The translations under genes and the position numbers were made by a program. A stretch of 64,000 bases of DNA from Oscillospiraceae bacterium (lineage in GTDB: Bacteria > Bacillota > Clostridia > UMGS1840 > HGM11507), in contig SVKB01000004.1 of NCBI GenBank assembly GCA_015068665.1, forward strand, positions 1-64,000. The letters run 5' to 3'. The notes beneath the pieces are model-generated. The model did no database searches and was not told the origin of the DNA. It was given only the letters and a program-made list of their open reading frames with translations. Within the stretch, counting starts at the first letter, position 1, and every line of letters starts with the position of its first letter. Of this stretch, positions 40,910 to 50,598 are shown piece by piece.

Positions 40910-43033
40910 GTGATTGGTAAAATTTTAGGTGACAGATACGAAATAATTGAAGAAATCGGCAGTGGCGGAATGGCTATTGTGTATAAAGCTAAATGCAAGA
41001 TGCTGAACCGTGTTGTAGCAGTCAAGGTTCTTAAGGATGAATTCAAAAAAGACGAAAGTATAGTAAGTAAATTCAATCGTGAATCACAGGCTGCAGCCAG
41101 CCTTACTCATCCTAATATTGTATCAGTATATGATGTGGGAAGGGATAATGATGATTATTACATTGTAATGGAGTTGGTACAGGGACAAAATCTTAAGGAT
41201 TATATACGTGAAAATCCTAAAATGGATTGGAGGCAGGCACTTAAGTACGCAATGCAGATAAGCTCTGCTATCGCACATGCTCACCGTAACGGTATAATTC
41301 ACAGAGACATAAAGCCGCATAATATAATTCTGTCTAAGGACGGTAATTGTAAGGTTGCGGATTTTGGAATTGCTTCTATGAACAAAAATGCTGAAACCCA
41401 AAGAATAAACGAGGGGATAATGGGGTCAGTTCATTACATTTCTCCCGAGGTTGCTAAGGGGAAAATCGGCGATGAAAAGAGTGATATTTATTCACTTGGA
41501 GTTACTATATATGAACTGTTGACCGGAGTAGTTCCCTTTGATAATGAAAATCCTGTTTCGGTAGCCCTGATGCATATAAATCAAACCCCTAAGGCTATTA
41601 AGGATATCAATATAGCAGTTCCTCTTGTTTTGGTTCAGATCGTTAATAAAGCAATGCATAAGGATGCAGCGCAAAGATATCAGTCAGCAAACGAATTGTA
41701 CAAAGCTTTATACGCAATATCAAACGAGCCTGATTATTTTACCGCAGAGCCTGAAACCGGCAGTGATGCGAAGAATCATACTATTACAATAGACACTAAG
41801 ACTGTTCGGGAGGAAATGGAAAAAAGTGCTTCAGACACAACCGAAAAGGAAGAAATCATAACTGAATCAGATTTTACAGAAGAACCGGAGCAGAAAACAC
41901 CGGAGGATGTCGTTAAAGTTGACATTGATGATTCCAAGGAAAGAAAAAAAGAAAAAAGAAAAAAAGGATTTTTAACTGATTTATTCCAGGTAAACAATCC
42001 CAAGGATAAAGTTGCCATTATTGCTGCTGTCATAGTATCATTAATTATGATTGGCACGGTACTTGGAATTGCGGTTGGAGTGTTGTTCCCGGGAGGGGGA
42101 ACATCGGGAGACGGCGAATTTGTTATTCCGGAATTTACGGGTAAAAATATTAACGAGGTTACCGAAGAATATAAAAATACCGAGCTTAAAATTACTATAG
42201 TTAAGGAATTTGATGAGGATACTCCTGCTGATATAATTATTCATCAGAATGTACCAAAAGATAAAAAGGTCAAGCTTCCCTATGAAATAAAGCTTACTGT
42301 TTCCCGTGGAGAAAGAGAAATAATTCTTTCCAGTTATATCAACAAGGAAGCCAGACAGGTTGAACTTGAAATTAATGAGCTTGGTTTAACTTATGCCGAA
42401 AAAGAAGAATTCAATGAGGAAATTCCTGTCGGATATGTTATTTCTCAGGATCCGCTTCCGGGGGAAGAGGTTGAAGACGGAGATAAGATAACCTTTGTGG
42501 TAAGTAAAGGGGCAGATAATGAGCTTGTAGAGGTTCCGGAGCTGGTTGGATTAACAGAAGCTCAGGCAAAATCCCGTTTAACAGATTATGAATTTGTTCT
42601 TGGGGGTATAATCAGAAAACCCAGTAACGAGCCTGAGGGGACGGTAATTGAACAAAGTGCTCCTGCAGGAAGTGAATTGATTAAAAAATCTAAGATTACA
42701 CTGACACTGAGCAACGGTAAAAAACAAAATCAGGATGAAGATAAGCCTTCCTCCTCTGATGGAGATACTACCTCGGAAAATAAACCGTCTACAAATAAAC
42801 AGTCTGATGAGGATACTTCAGTTACCGTTAAAAAATATAATCTTGCACTGACATTGCCTGAAGGCAAGGAAGAGGTAGAGGTTAAGGTTGTTCAGGATGG
42901 AGAAACAGTCTATAATAAAAAAGTATCAACAAAATCAAAAAACCTTAATATTACATTAGAAGGTAACGGAAATCACAGCATTGTTGTTTACTATGATGAT
43001 ATGCTCGTAAAAACGCAAAAAATTAAAATTTAA
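40910..43033 (+). CDS. prkC: PASTA-domain serine/threonine kinase
   Basis: The 707-residue protein starts at a GTG after AAGGGGG. The kinase domain (about 8-270) has GSGGMA, VAVKVLK (catalytic lysine), HRDIKPHN and DFGIAS. An acidic juxtamembrane region and a single helix (about 364-390) lead to three extracytoplasmic PASTA domains (about 405-470, 471-538, 539-605). A Ser/Asp-rich linker and an extra beta-rich C-terminal domain (about 640-707) follow. PASTA domains sense peptidoglycan fragments, and the kinase regulates cell-wall growth and spore germination. The C-terminal Ig-like addition is not found in the classical PrkC. Confidence 0.95.
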   Translation: MIGKILGDRYEIIEEIGSGGMAIVYKAKCKMLNRVVAVKVLKDEFKKDESIVSKFNRESQAAASLTHPNIVSVYDVGRDNDDYYIVMELVQGQNLKDYIRENPKMDWRQALKYAMQISSAIAHAHRNGIIHRDIKPHNIILSKDGNCKVADFGIASMNKNAETQRINEGIMGSVHYISPEVAKGKIGDEKSDIYSLGVTIYELLTGVVPFDNENPVSVALMHINQTPKAIKDINIAVPLVLVQIVNKAMHKDAAQRYQSANELYKALYAISNEPDYFTAEPETGSDAKNHTITIDTKTVREEMEKSASDTTEKEEIITESDFTEEPEQKTPEDVVKVDIDDSKERKKEKRKKGFLTDLFQVNNPKDKVAIIAAVIVSLIMIGTVLGIAVGVLFPGGGTSGDGEFVIPEFTGKNINEVTEEYKNTELKITIVKEFDEDTPADIIIHQNVPKDKKVKLPYEIKLTVSRGEREIILSSYINKEARQVELEINELGLTYAEKEEFNEEIPVGYVISQDPLPGEEVEDGDKITFVVSKGADNELVEVPELVGLTEAQAKSRLTDYEFVLGGIIRKPSNEPEGTVIEQSAPAGSELIKKSKITLTLSNGKKQNQDEDKPSSSDGDTTSENKPSTNKQSDEDTSVTVKKYNLALTLPEGKEEVEVKVVQDGETVYNKKVSTKSKNLNITLEGNGNHSIVVYYDDMLVKTQKIKI

Positions 43034-43045
43034 GGATGTGTAGCT

Positions 43046-43924
43046 TTGATCCGGGGGATTATTGTAAAGGGCATCGGAGGATTTTACTATGTAAAATCCT
43101 CCGATGACATATATACTTGCAAGGCAAAAGGTGCTTTTCGTAAAAATAATATTCTTCCCTATGTGGGGGATTATGTTAATATACGGATTGTCAGCCATGA
43201 AAAAAAAGAAGGCTTTATAGAGGAAATTTGTCCGCGGAAGAATTTTTTAATAAGACCTCCTGTTGCTAATGTTGACAGAATGATAATTATATCTGCGGTT
43301 GCCGATCCGGGACCGGATACTGTCTTTATAGACAAGATGCTTGCAATTTGTGAATATAATAATATAGAACCGGTTTTGTGCTTTAATAAAATAGATTTAT
43401 CTCATGATGCTTCTGTTATTGACGAATATGAATGCATCGGATATAAGGTAATCAGAACAAGTGTGATACAGGGAATAGGACTTGAAGCAATTAAAAGTCT
43501 TTTATCTGACGGTATCACTGCTGTTTCAGGATTTTCAGGAGTCGGAAAATCAAGCTTGTTAAGCTATGCTGTTGAAAAAAAGCTTGAAACAGGTGTTGTA
43601 AGCGATAAGCTTGCAAGAGGTAAGCACACTACAAGACATGTTGAATTGTTTGAAGTAACTAAAGGTCGTTTTTTTGCCGATACACCGGGGTTTTCCGGCC
43701 TTGATATTGATATTATCAGAAAAGAGGAGCTGGCTGGCTGCTTTGTTGATTTTGCCGCATATACAAGTGATTGCCGTTTCAAAGATTGCAGTCATACCTC
43801 TGAAATCGGATGTGCCGTTATCAATGCTGTTAAAGATGGAAAAATTGCGGCTTCAAGGCATGAAAATTACAAAGAATTATACGATAAACTTAAATTGATA
43901 AATGATTGGGAGAGGAAAAAATGA
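43046..43924 (+). CDS. rsgA: ribosome small subunit-dependent GTPase A
   Basis: The 292-residue GTPase starts at TTG with AAGGATG upstream. It is circularly permuted: G4 CFNKIDLS (near 113), then G1 GFSGVGKSSLL (near 163) and DTPGFSGLD (G3). A zinc-binding tail follows, with C-x-x-x-x-C-x-H and a further cysteine (CRFKDCSHTSEIGC). An OB-fold occupies the N-terminus. It assists maturation of the 30S subunit. It follows prkC by 12 nt, and its end overlaps rpe by ATGA. Confidence 0.95.
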   Translation: MIRGIIVKGIGGFYYVKSSDDIYTCKAKGAFRKNNILPYVGDYVNIRIVSHEKKEGFIEEICPRKNFLIRPPVANVDRMIIISAVADPGPDTVFIDKMLAICEYNNIEPVLCFNKIDLSHDASVIDEYECIGYKVIRTSVIQGIGLEAIKSLLSDGITAVSGFSGVGKSSLLSYAVEKKLETGVVSDKLARGKHTTRHVELFEVTKGRFFADTPGFSGLDIDIIRKEELAGCFVDFAAYTSDCRFKDCSHTSEIGCAVINAVKDGKIAASRHENYKELYDKLKLINDWERKK

Positions 43925-44553
43925 TTAAAATTGCACCATCTTTATTAGCTGCCGATTTTGCTAATCTTGAGAAGGAAATCAAAGATATAGGGAATGCCGA
44001 TTTTGTACATCTTGATGTTATGGATGGTCAGTTTGTGCCGAATATTTCATTTGGTATTCCTGTTATAAAAGCTTTGAGGAAGCATACCGGACTTACATTT
44101 GACGTTCATCTTATGATTAAAAATCCGCTTAAATATATCAAAGCCTTTGCTGATGCAGGAGCGGATATAATAACTTTCCATGTTGAAGCTGATGATGATG
44201 TTTCCGATACAATAAAAGAAATCAAGTCCTGTCAGAAAAAATGCGGAATTGTTCTTTCGCCTGATACTCCAGCTGAAGCTGTTATTCCATATCTTGATAT
44301 GGTTGATATGATCCTTGTAATGTCTGTATATCCGGGGTTCGGAGGGCAGAAATATATTCCTGCAAGCGCAGATAAATTAAAGAAAATAAAAGAGTATATA
44401 GGGCAAAGAGATATTGACCTTGAAATTGACGGCGGAATTACAGCCGATAATGTTAAGCAGGTTATTGATGCAGGTGCCAATGTTATTGTTGCGGGAACGT
44501 CGGTATTTGGTAAAGAAAACCGTAAAGAAGCTATTGAGGGACTCAGAAAGTGA
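43921..44553 (+). CDS. rpe: ribulose-phosphate 3-epimerase
   Basis: The 210-residue TIM barrel starts at the ATG of the ATGA overlap, after GGGAGAGG; a frame extension to 43906 was rejected. Motifs are APSLLAADFANL, HLDVMDGQFVPNISFG, VMSVYPGFGGQ and EIDGGITADN. It interconverts ribulose-5-phosphate and xylulose-5-phosphate in the pentose phosphate pathway. The prkC-rsgA-rpe-thiN order is conserved in Firmicutes. Confidence 0.95.
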   Translation: MIKIAPSLLAADFANLEKEIKDIGNADFVHLDVMDGQFVPNISFGIPVIKALRKHTGLTFDVHLMIKNPLKYIKAFADAGADIITFHVEADDDVSDTIKEIKSCQKKCGIVLSPDTPAEAVIPYLDMVDMILVMSVYPGFGGQKYIPASADKLKKIKEYIGQRDIDLEIDGGITADNVKQVIDAGANVIVAGTSVFGKENRKEAIEGLRK

Positions 44554-45167
44554 TTACATATATTTTCGGAGCAGCACATATAGATAACTATGAATATCTT
44601 GAAAAAATTGATTTTTCCGACAGCTTTATTATTTGCGCTGATGGGGGAATAAGACATATTGAAAGATTAGGACTTACACCGGCTGTATATATCGGTGATT
44701 TTGATTCCTCGGTTAATGATGAAAAATACAGTAATAAAATTGTGTATCCCGCAGAAAAAGATGATACTGATTTAGGACTTGCAATAAATTACGCTGCGGA
44801 GCATGGCTTGAATAAATGCGTTGCAATCGGATGTCTCGGAGGCAGGATAGATCACACCTATGCAAATTTTTCATTAATTAAATATGCTTATGAAAAGAAT
44901 GTGCAACTTAAATTGATTGATGAGAAAAGTTGTATATTTGCAGTTGGTGGACATTGTGAAATCCGTAAGGAAGGTTATAAATATATTTCCATATTTCCAT
45001 GTGGAGAAAAGGCAACAGGAATAACTCTGCGGGGATTCAAGTATTCACTTGCAGATGCCGAGCTTGATCATTCTTTTCCGCTTGGGGTGAGTAATCAGTT
45101 GATTGAAGATAAGGCATATATTGAAGTGAAAAACGGGCTGTTGCTTATTATGATGGTGAAGGAGTAG
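44550..45167 (+). CDS. thiN: thiamine pyrophosphokinase
   Basis: The 205-residue enzyme starts at a GTG overlapping the rpe stop codon (GTGA). Seen motifs are [33 protein letters not shown] and [10 protein letters not shown]. It converts thiamine to thiamine pyrophosphate using ATP. With the riboswitch-controlled ThiT transporter further along, it indicates that the cell imports free thiamine rather than relying only on synthesis. It is in the prkC operon and is followed by uppP after 5 nt. Confidence 0.93.
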   Translation: MITYIFGAAHIDNYEYLEKIDFSDSFIICADGGIRHIERLGLTPAVYIGDFDSSVNDEKYSNKIVYPAEKDDTDLGLAINYAAEHGLNKCVAIGCLGGRIDHTYANFSLIKYAYEKNVQLKLIDEKSCIFAVGGHCEIRKEGYKYISIFPCGEKATGITLRGFKYSLADAELDHSFPLGVSNQLIEDKAYIEVKNGLLLIMMVKE

Positions 45168-45172
45168 TAATA

Positions 45173-46000
45173 ATGAATATTATAGAGTTGCTTAAGGTTT
45201 TGCTTATTGGTATCGTTGAAGGAATTACAGAGTGGCTTCCGATTTCCAGCACGGGACATATGATTCTTGTTGATGAATTTATAAAACTGAACGTGACCGA
45301 TGCCTTCAAGGAAATGTTTTTTGTTGTTATTCAATTGGGGGCAATTTTTGCAGTTGTTGTACTCTATATAAAAAAGCTGATCCCGTTCAGTGTGGAAAAT
45401 AAAAAGCTTATATTGGATAAAAAAAGTCTTATCTTGTGGTTGAAAATAATTATTTCATGTATTCCGGCTGCTGTAATCGGACTTTTGTTCGAAGATGAGC
45501 TTGATGCTGTATTTTATAATTCTTACGTTGTTGCATTTATGCTGATTTTGTACGGTATACTGTTTATAATAATTGAGAAAAAGAATAAAAAAACGACAGT
45601 AAATGATATAGACTCGCTAAGTTACAGGACTGCATTTTCAATCGGATTGTTTCAGGTGCTTTCTCTGATTCCCGGGACGTCGCGCTCAGGAGCCACTATT
45701 CTTGGAGCAATACTGATCGGTACTTCGAGAGAGGTTGCTGCCGAATTTACTTTTTTTCTTGCAATTCCTGTTATGGCCGGAGCAAGTTTATTGAAGATAG
45801 TTAAGTATGTGTTGGAGGGATTTATTCTCAGTCAGTTTGAAATTATTATACTTATAACCGGAATGCTTACCGCATTCATTGTTTCGGTTTTGGCTATTAA
45901 ATTTCTTGTAGGATATATCAAGAAAAACGATTTTACAGTTTTTGGCTGGTATAGAATTATTTTAGGTGTAATTGTTCTTTTATACTTTGTAATTTTTTAA
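45173..46000 (+). CDS. uppP: undecaprenyl-diphosphate phosphatase
   Basis: The 275-residue polytopic protein has about eight membrane segments and the family motifs [18 protein letters not shown] (near 14-31) and [10 protein letters not shown] (near 167). It regenerates undecaprenyl phosphate, the lipid carrier for cell-wall polymers, and can confer bacitracin tolerance. Placement after the PASTA-kinase genes is consistent with a cell-envelope operon. There is no clear terminator directly after it. Confidence 0.95.
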   Translation: MNIIELLKVLLIGIVEGITEWLPISSTGHMILVDEFIKLNVTDAFKEMFFVVIQLGAIFAVVVLYIKKLIPFSVENKKLILDKKSLILWLKIIISCIPAAVIGLLFEDELDAVFYNSYVVAFMLILYGILFIIIEKKNKKTTVNDIDSLSYRTAFSIGLFQVLSLIPGTSRSGATILGAILIGTSREVAAEFTFFLAIPVMAGASLLKIVKYVLEGFILSQFEIIILITGMLTAFIVSVLAIKFLVGYIKKNDFTVFGWYRIILGVIVLLYFVIF

Positions 46001-46025
46001 AAATGCATAAATTTTCAAAAAAGAC

Positions 46026-46054
46026 TTGAAATAAATAAACACAAGTGATATAAT
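46026..46054 (+). promoter_or_regulatory. promoter of the amino-acid ABC transporter
   Basis: TTGAAA (46026-46031) and TATAAT (46049-46054) are separated by 17 nt, about 43 nt before the binding-protein start. Confidence 0.8.
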
Positions 46055-46096
46055 ATACAAAAAAATTAATATTTATTAATCTTTGGAGGGATTAAC

Positions 46097-46843
46097 ATGA
46101 AAAAACTATTATCATTAATGTTAGCGCTTGTTATGGTGCTTGCAGTTTTAACTGCTTGCGGAGGTAACGAAGCGGACGATGTTCTTACAATGGCAACAAA
46201 TGCTGAATTTCCACCATTTGAATATCTTGAAAACAATGAAATTGTTGGTGCTGATGTTGACATTGCTTTAGCAATCGCTGAAAAATTAGGCAAGAAATTG
46301 GAAATTACCAATATTGATTTCGACGCTGCTTTAACCGGCGCTGCTACCGGTAAATACGATATGGCAGTTGCAGGTATTACTGCTAACGACGAAAGAAGAC
46401 AGAACATGAACTTCTCAGTTGATTATTATACAGCATCACAGGCTATTATTGTTAAGGCTGACAGTGCTATTGTTGCATCTAAAGATCTTGAAGGTAAGAC
46501 CATTTCCTGTCAGGAAGGTACTACAGGTGAACAGTATCTTTTAGATAACGAGTATTCTATCCAGTCATTCAAAACCGGTGCAGAAGCTATCACAGCTTTA
46601 ACAAGCGGTAAAGTTGATGCAGTTGTAATCGATGATGCAGTTGCAAGAGCATTATCTGCTGAACAAAACGGTGCAACAAAGGTTCTTGATGAAGCTTTAA
46701 CTCAGGAAGCTTATGCTATCGCTCTTCAGAAGGGAAATGATGAACTTACAGCTGAAATTGACGGTGCTTTAGAGGCTTTAAAGGCAGACGGTACTCTTGC
46801 TAAAATATTTGAAAAATATGAGTTGCCGTACGATGCTGAATAA
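46097..46843 (+). CDS. polar amino-acid ABC transporter, substrate-binding lipoprotein
   Basis: The 248-residue protein has a lipoprotein signal with lipobox LTAC (cysteine near residue 21). A type 3 periplasmic-binding fold follows, with EFPPFEYLENNEIVGADVDIA, the GKYDMAVAGITANDERR segment and GTTGEQYLLD. It captures a polar amino acid (glutamine/cystine type) outside the membrane. The exact ligand cannot be predicted. An attenuator-like hairpin separates it from the permease gene, as is usual where the binding protein is made in excess. Confidence 0.92.
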   Translation: MKKLLSLMLALVMVLAVLTACGGNEADDVLTMATNAEFPPFEYLENNEIVGADVDIALAIAEKLGKKLEITNIDFDAALTGAATGKYDMAVAGITANDERRQNMNFSVDYYTASQAIIVKADSAIVASKDLEGKTISCQEGTTGEQYLLDNEYSIQSFKTGAEAITALTSGKVDAVVIDDAVARALSAEQNGATKVLDEALTQEAYAIALQKGNDELTAEIDGALEALKADGTLAKIFEKYELPYDAE

Positions 46844-46857
46844 TTGTTTTTAATTAA

Positions 46858-46885
46858 AGCGGCGTAAACTGTACGCCGCTTTTTT
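46858..46885 (+). terminator. intra-operon terminator/attenuator
   Basis: AGCGGCGTA and TACGCCGCT form a 9-bp GC-rich stem with a 5-nt loop, followed by five T. It lies between the binding-protein and permease genes and probably reduces downstream expression. Confidence 0.8.
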
Positions 46886-46915
46886 ATGCAAAAAAATATA
46901 AGAAAGGTTATTGTT

Positions 46916-47644
46916 ATGAATTCTATAATCAAATGGTTTGAAAATTGGTTTGAAACTCTCTATAATACATTTATAGTATCAGACAGATGGATAACATTGG
47001 TTGATGGTTTAAAAGCAACTCTTATTATGACAATCGGAGCACTTTTAATCGGTGTTGTAATCGGTACCGCGGTGGCTGTCGTAAAAGTTTTTGCAGCAGG
47101 TGTTAAAGGAAAAACATTATCTGATAAGGTTTTGATTGTGTTTGATAAGCTTTGTAATATATACATAACCGTTATCAGAGGTATTCCTGTTGTCGTTCAG
47201 CTTTTGATTTCCTTCTTTATTATTTTTACAACAGCAAAAGATGGGCTATGGGTTGCGACTCTTACCTTTGGTATCAATTCGGGTGCTTATGTTGCTGAAA
47301 CTATCCGTTCCGGTATAATGGCAATTGATGTTGGTCAGATGGAGGCCGGTCGTTCACTTGGCTTTTCAAAGCTTCAGACAATGTGGCTGGTAATTCTGCC
47401 TCAGGCAATAAAAAATATTCTTCCTGCAATTGGTAATGAAATGATTGCACTTTTAAAGGAAACCTCGGTTGCAGGATATGTTGCTGTTATTGATATTACA
47501 AAAGCGGGAAATCAGATAAAAAACACAACATACGATCAAATTAATCCTATACTGCTTGTAGCTTTGGTTTATTTAGTTATAGTTATGTTTTTAACTTATG
47601 TTGTTGGAACACTGGAAAGGAGACTGAGAAAAAATGAACGATAA
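46916..47644 (+). CDS. polar amino-acid ABC transporter, permease
   Basis: The start is the ATG at 46916 after GAAAGG, giving 242 residues; the longer frame includes terminator sequence. About five membrane segments and the HisM/GlnP signature [33 protein letters not shown] (around residue 150, shown by its ends) identify it. It forms a homodimeric channel and overlaps the ATPase gene by 11 nt. Confidence 0.93.
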   Translation: MNSIIKWFENWFETLYNTFIVSDRWITLVDGLKATLIMTIGALLIGVVIGTAVAVVKVFAAGVKGKTLSDKVLIVFDKLCNIYITVIRGIPVVVQLLISFFIIFTTAKDGLWVATLTFGINSGAYVAETIRSGIMAIDVGQMEAGRSLGFSKLQTMWLVILPQAIKNILPAIGNEMIALLKETSVAGYVAVIDITKAGNQIKNTTYDQINPILLVALVYLVIVMFLTYVVGTLERRLRKNER

Positions 47645-48377
47645 TGTACTAATAAAAACAGTTGACCTTTGCAAACACTACTATGGCGGTAAAATAAAAG
47701 CTATAGACAATATCAATATGGAAATAAAAAAAGGTGAGGTTGTGGTTGTAATCGGGCCTTCAGGTTCGGGAAAATCCACCTTTCTGCGTTCTTTAAACCT
47801 TTTGGAGGATCCTACATCGGGTAACATCTTTTTTGATGGAACGGATATAACTAATCCAAAAATAAATATAAATGTTCACCGACAGAAGATGGGAATGGTT
47901 TTTCAGCATTTTAATCTTTTTGCCAATATGACAGTTCTTAAAAATATGACGGCAGCTCCGATAAGACTTTTGAAATTATCAAAAGAAGAAGCTGAGAAAA
48001 GAGCTATGGAGCTTCTTAATAAGGTTGGTCTGGCTGACAGGGCAAATGCTTATCCCTCGCAACTGTCAGGAGGTCAGAAACAAAGAGTTGCTATTGTAAG
48101 AGCGCTTTGTATGAATCCGGATGTAATGCTTTTTGATGAACCTACAAGTGCACTTGACCCTGAAATGGTTGGAGAAGTTCTTGATGTTATGAAAAATCTG
48201 GCAAATGAAGGAATGACTATGATTGTTGTTACTCACGAAATGGGATTTGCTAAAGAGGTTGCATCAAGAGTTGTGTTCTTTGATGAGGGGCAGGTTATTG
48301 AAGAGGGAGATCCGGATGTTATATTTGATAACCCGAAAACTGAAAGAATGCAGGCATTTTTGAAAAAAGTTCTGTAA
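47634..48377 (+). CDS. glnQ: polar amino-acid ABC transporter, ATP-binding protein
   Basis: The 247-residue ATPase has Walker [11 protein letters not shown]-loop [14 protein letters not shown], signature [15 protein letters not shown] and Walker [14 protein letters not shown], with the H-loop VTHEM. This GlnQ/ArtP type powers polar amino-acid uptake. It is the last gene of the transporter operon and ends at a strong terminator. Confidence 0.94.
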   Translation: MNDNVLIKTVDLCKHYYGGKIKAIDNINMEIKKGEVVVVIGPSGSGKSTFLRSLNLLEDPTSGNIFFDGTDITNPKININVHRQKMGMVFQHFNLFANMTVLKNMTAAPIRLLKLSKEEAEKRAMELLNKVGLADRANAYPSQLSGGQKQRVAIVRALCMNPDVMLFDEPTSALDPEMVGEVLDVMKNLANEGMTMIVVTHEMGFAKEVASRVVFFDEGQVIEEGDPDVIFDNPKTERMQAFLKKVL

Positions 48378-48383
48378 AAATTA

Positions 48384-48413
48384 AAATACTCTGATTTTCA
48401 GAGTATTTTTTTT
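48384..48413 (+). terminator. terminator of the amino-acid transporter operon
   Basis: AAATACTCTGA and TCAGAGTATTT form an 11-bp stem with a 3-nt loop, followed by a run of T. Confidence 0.9.
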
Positions 48414-48452
48414 ATTTAAAAAAGCTATAATAACATACAGGAGTTGATAAAG

Positions 48453-49415
48453 TTGTGCACAGCTGTTTCCTGTTTTTCTTCTGACAGTTATTTTGGCAGA
48501 AATCTTGATTATGAATATTCATTTGATGAAAATGTAATTATTATTCCGCGGAATTTTATTTTTAAGTTCAAAGAGCAAAAACAATTGCCTGAACATTATG
48601 CAATTATTGGAGTGGGTATAAAACAAGAAAATTACCCTCTCATGTTTGATTGTATGAATGAGCATGGTCTTGCCTTTGCCGGACTGAATTTTCCTCACAA
48701 TGCTGTATATAATGATTATAAAAGCGACAGTCTTAATCTGGCTCCTTATGAGCTGCCGTTATGGATTTTGGCAAAATATAAAACAGTTCGGGAAATTATT
48801 CCGGTACTTGAAGATGTAAATTTACTTAATATACCTTTTTCTTCAAAATATCCTTTAACGCCTCTTCATTTTACATTTGCAGATAAAAAAGAAATGATAG
48901 TTTTTGAAGTCACCGAAAATGGAAATGAAATTTACTATAATGAGCTTAATACTCTTACTAATAATCCTGTGTTTTCGGTTATGAGTGAAGAAATGAATAA
49001 ATATATAGGATTATCTGTTCGTAATCCTGTTTATTCTGAAAATGATATATATGAAAGTAACGGTTTAGGCGGGCTTGGGCTGCCCGGAGATTATTCCTCG
49101 CGTTCGCGTTTCGTGCGTGCGGTTTTTAATAATAAGAATATGAAAAAATACTGCAATAACAGTTATGATGTAGTGCAGTTTTTTCATCTGCTCAATTCGG
49201 TATATCAGCTGGAGGGATGTGTTGAAACAAAAAACGGTGGATTATCAAAAACTATATACTCGTCATGTATGAATCTTAATACCGGTGATTTATATTATAC
49301 AACCTATGAAAACACACAGGTTAAATGTCTTTCGTTACATCGTGAAAATTTAGATTCCGAAGAGCTTAAAGTGTATCCACTTATAAAAACACCTTGTTTT
49401 TTATATGGAAATTGA
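48453..49415 (+). CDS. bsh: bile salt hydrolase (choloylglycine hydrolase)
   Basis: The TTG at 48453 lies 9 nt after AGGAG and yields Met-Cys, so removal of Met exposes the catalytic nucleophile C2 required in this Ntn-hydrolase family. The longest frame (TTG 48444) would bury it. The 320-residue enzyme keeps R16 and D19 (FGRNLDYE), N79 (GLNFP), N171 (LTNNPVF) and R219 (SSRSRFVRA). N79, rather than tyrosine, favours bile salt over penicillin V substrates. The stretches LGLPGDYSSRS and YTTYEN resemble the Clostridium perfringens enzyme. It deconjugates glycine or taurine from bile acids in the cytoplasm. This strongly suggests intestinal life. Confidence 0.88.
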   Translation: MCTAVSCFSSDSYFGRNLDYEYSFDENVIIIPRNFIFKFKEQKQLPEHYAIIGVGIKQENYPLMFDCMNEHGLAFAGLNFPHNAVYNDYKSDSLNLAPYELPLWILAKYKTVREIIPVLEDVNLLNIPFSSKYPLTPLHFTFADKKEMIVFEVTENGNEIYYNELNTLTNNPVFSVMSEEMNKYIGLSVRNPVYSENDIYESNGLGGLGLPGDYSSRSRFVRAVFNNKNMKKYCNNSYDVVQFFHLLNSVYQLEGCVETKNGGLSKTIYSSCMNLNTGDLYYTTYENTQVKCLSLHRENLDSEELKVYPLIKTPCFLYGN

Positions 49416-50465
49416 AGATATAAATTCTTTTTTAAAGCTGTCAAGGGCGTAAAAATCCATTGCTGAAATATAATATTTTTCAAGTCGGTCATGAGCCTTC
49501 TTTGCATTTTGTAAGATGCTTACGGTTTTCTCAAGCAAAGATTCATAAAGCTTTGTCTCATATTCGATTTCATCTTTATTAAGCTTACCGCAATCATATA
49601 AATGATTTGTTTCTATAATTTCACCCTTAAAGCACTGGTGATATTTGTTAGAGGTTATTAATGCACAGTCAAGCTCAGGGATAAAAATGTGCTCAATATG
49701 TGTATCGGGAGCTGTTGGACAGTATAAACTTTTAAAACTGAAGTTATTTTGTTTTAAAGCATTTTTAACACTTTCGGTTATTTTATACGTTAAGTCGCCG
49801 ACTTGTGAATTCAGAACAAATATATTGCTGAAATTTGTGTTGATATCTATATAGTTTCTTAAACCGGACGGGGTTATTGCAGATATAAACTGTTTTTGCT
49901 CACCATATCCATAACCCTGTTTGCCTTTTGCAATTCTTTTTGTAAGGATTTTAGAAAAAGTATTTAAATCATTGCTTTTTACAGCTTTTTTATATTGAGC
50001 TTCCAAATTATTTTTAATATTTTTGAGTGATTTTAAGTAATTATACGATTGCTTGAAAATGTCTGAAATGTTGTCGGTTAGATCAATAATTTGATTTTTA
50101 TAAGGCATTAATTTACTGTTGTCATAAAAATCTGCCAGGTTTATCATTTCATACAGCACACCGGGATATACGGGATCAATGATGTGCGGAGCGGTACCGT
50201 CTACAAACATGAGTTTTTTTTCTTTTATGATTACAGCATCAAGCGAATCAGGGTCTGAAGAGCAATGATAATATTCTATCATAAACCCCTTATTATCAAA
50301 ATGCTCGGCAATATCTTTCATAAATGTGGATTTGCCAACTCCGGGACCGCCTTTGATTGTATATATTCTGTCCAGTTGATTTTTATTTGTCAGCTGATTA
50401 TAATAGCTGTAAAAACCATCGGTAGTATTTCCGCCCGGGAAAAAATGTGTGTTGAATTTTTCCAT
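49401..50465 (-). CDS. P-loop ATPase of unknown function (PRK06851-like)
   Basis: The 354-residue protein starts at the ATG 6 nt after GAGGTG. It has an N-terminal HFFPGGNTTDGFYSYY motif, the Walker A loop IKGGPGVGKST (near 40), and a later LDAVIIKEKKLMFVDGTAPH segment that fits a Walker B region. From memory this is the uncharacterised two-domain ATPase family PRK06851. A second P-loop-like domain is not clear here, and the C-terminal half is helical. No partner gene is adjacent on the same strand. Its end overlaps the convergent bile salt hydrolase gene by 15 bp. Confidence 0.75.
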   Translation of the reverse strand: MEKFNTHFFPGGNTTDGFYSYYNQLTNKNQLDRIYTIKGGPGVGKSTFMKDIAEHFDNKGFMIEYYHCSSDPDSLDAVIIKEKKLMFVDGTAPHIIDPVYPGVLYEMINLADFYDNSKLMPYKNQIIDLTDNISDIFKQSYNYLKSLKNIKNNLEAQYKKAVKSNDLNTFSKILTKRIAKGKQGYGYGEQKQFISAITPSGLRNYIDINTNFSNIFVLNSQVGDLTYKITESVKNALKQNNFSFKSLYCPTAPDTHIEHIFIPELDCALITSNKYHQCFKGEIIETNHLYDCGKLNKDEIEYETKLYESLLEKTVSILQNAKKAHDRLEKYYISAMDFYALDSFKKEFISSISI

Positions 50466-50538
50466 ATATTTCACCTCTTTAATAATTTATTCCATTGTGA
50501 CAGAAATGTTAAATTTATATAAAAAAACAAAAACTTAT

Positions 50539-50566
50539 TTGATTTTTAAAAAATATATGATATAAT
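50539..50566 (+). promoter_or_regulatory. promoter of trxA-smpB
   Basis: TTGATT (50539-50544) and a perfect TATAAT (50561-50566) have a 16-nt spacer, about 32 nt upstream of trxA. Confidence 0.7.
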
Positions 50567-50598
50567 AAATCAAAAGAAAGTAAGTAGGAGTTGATTTT

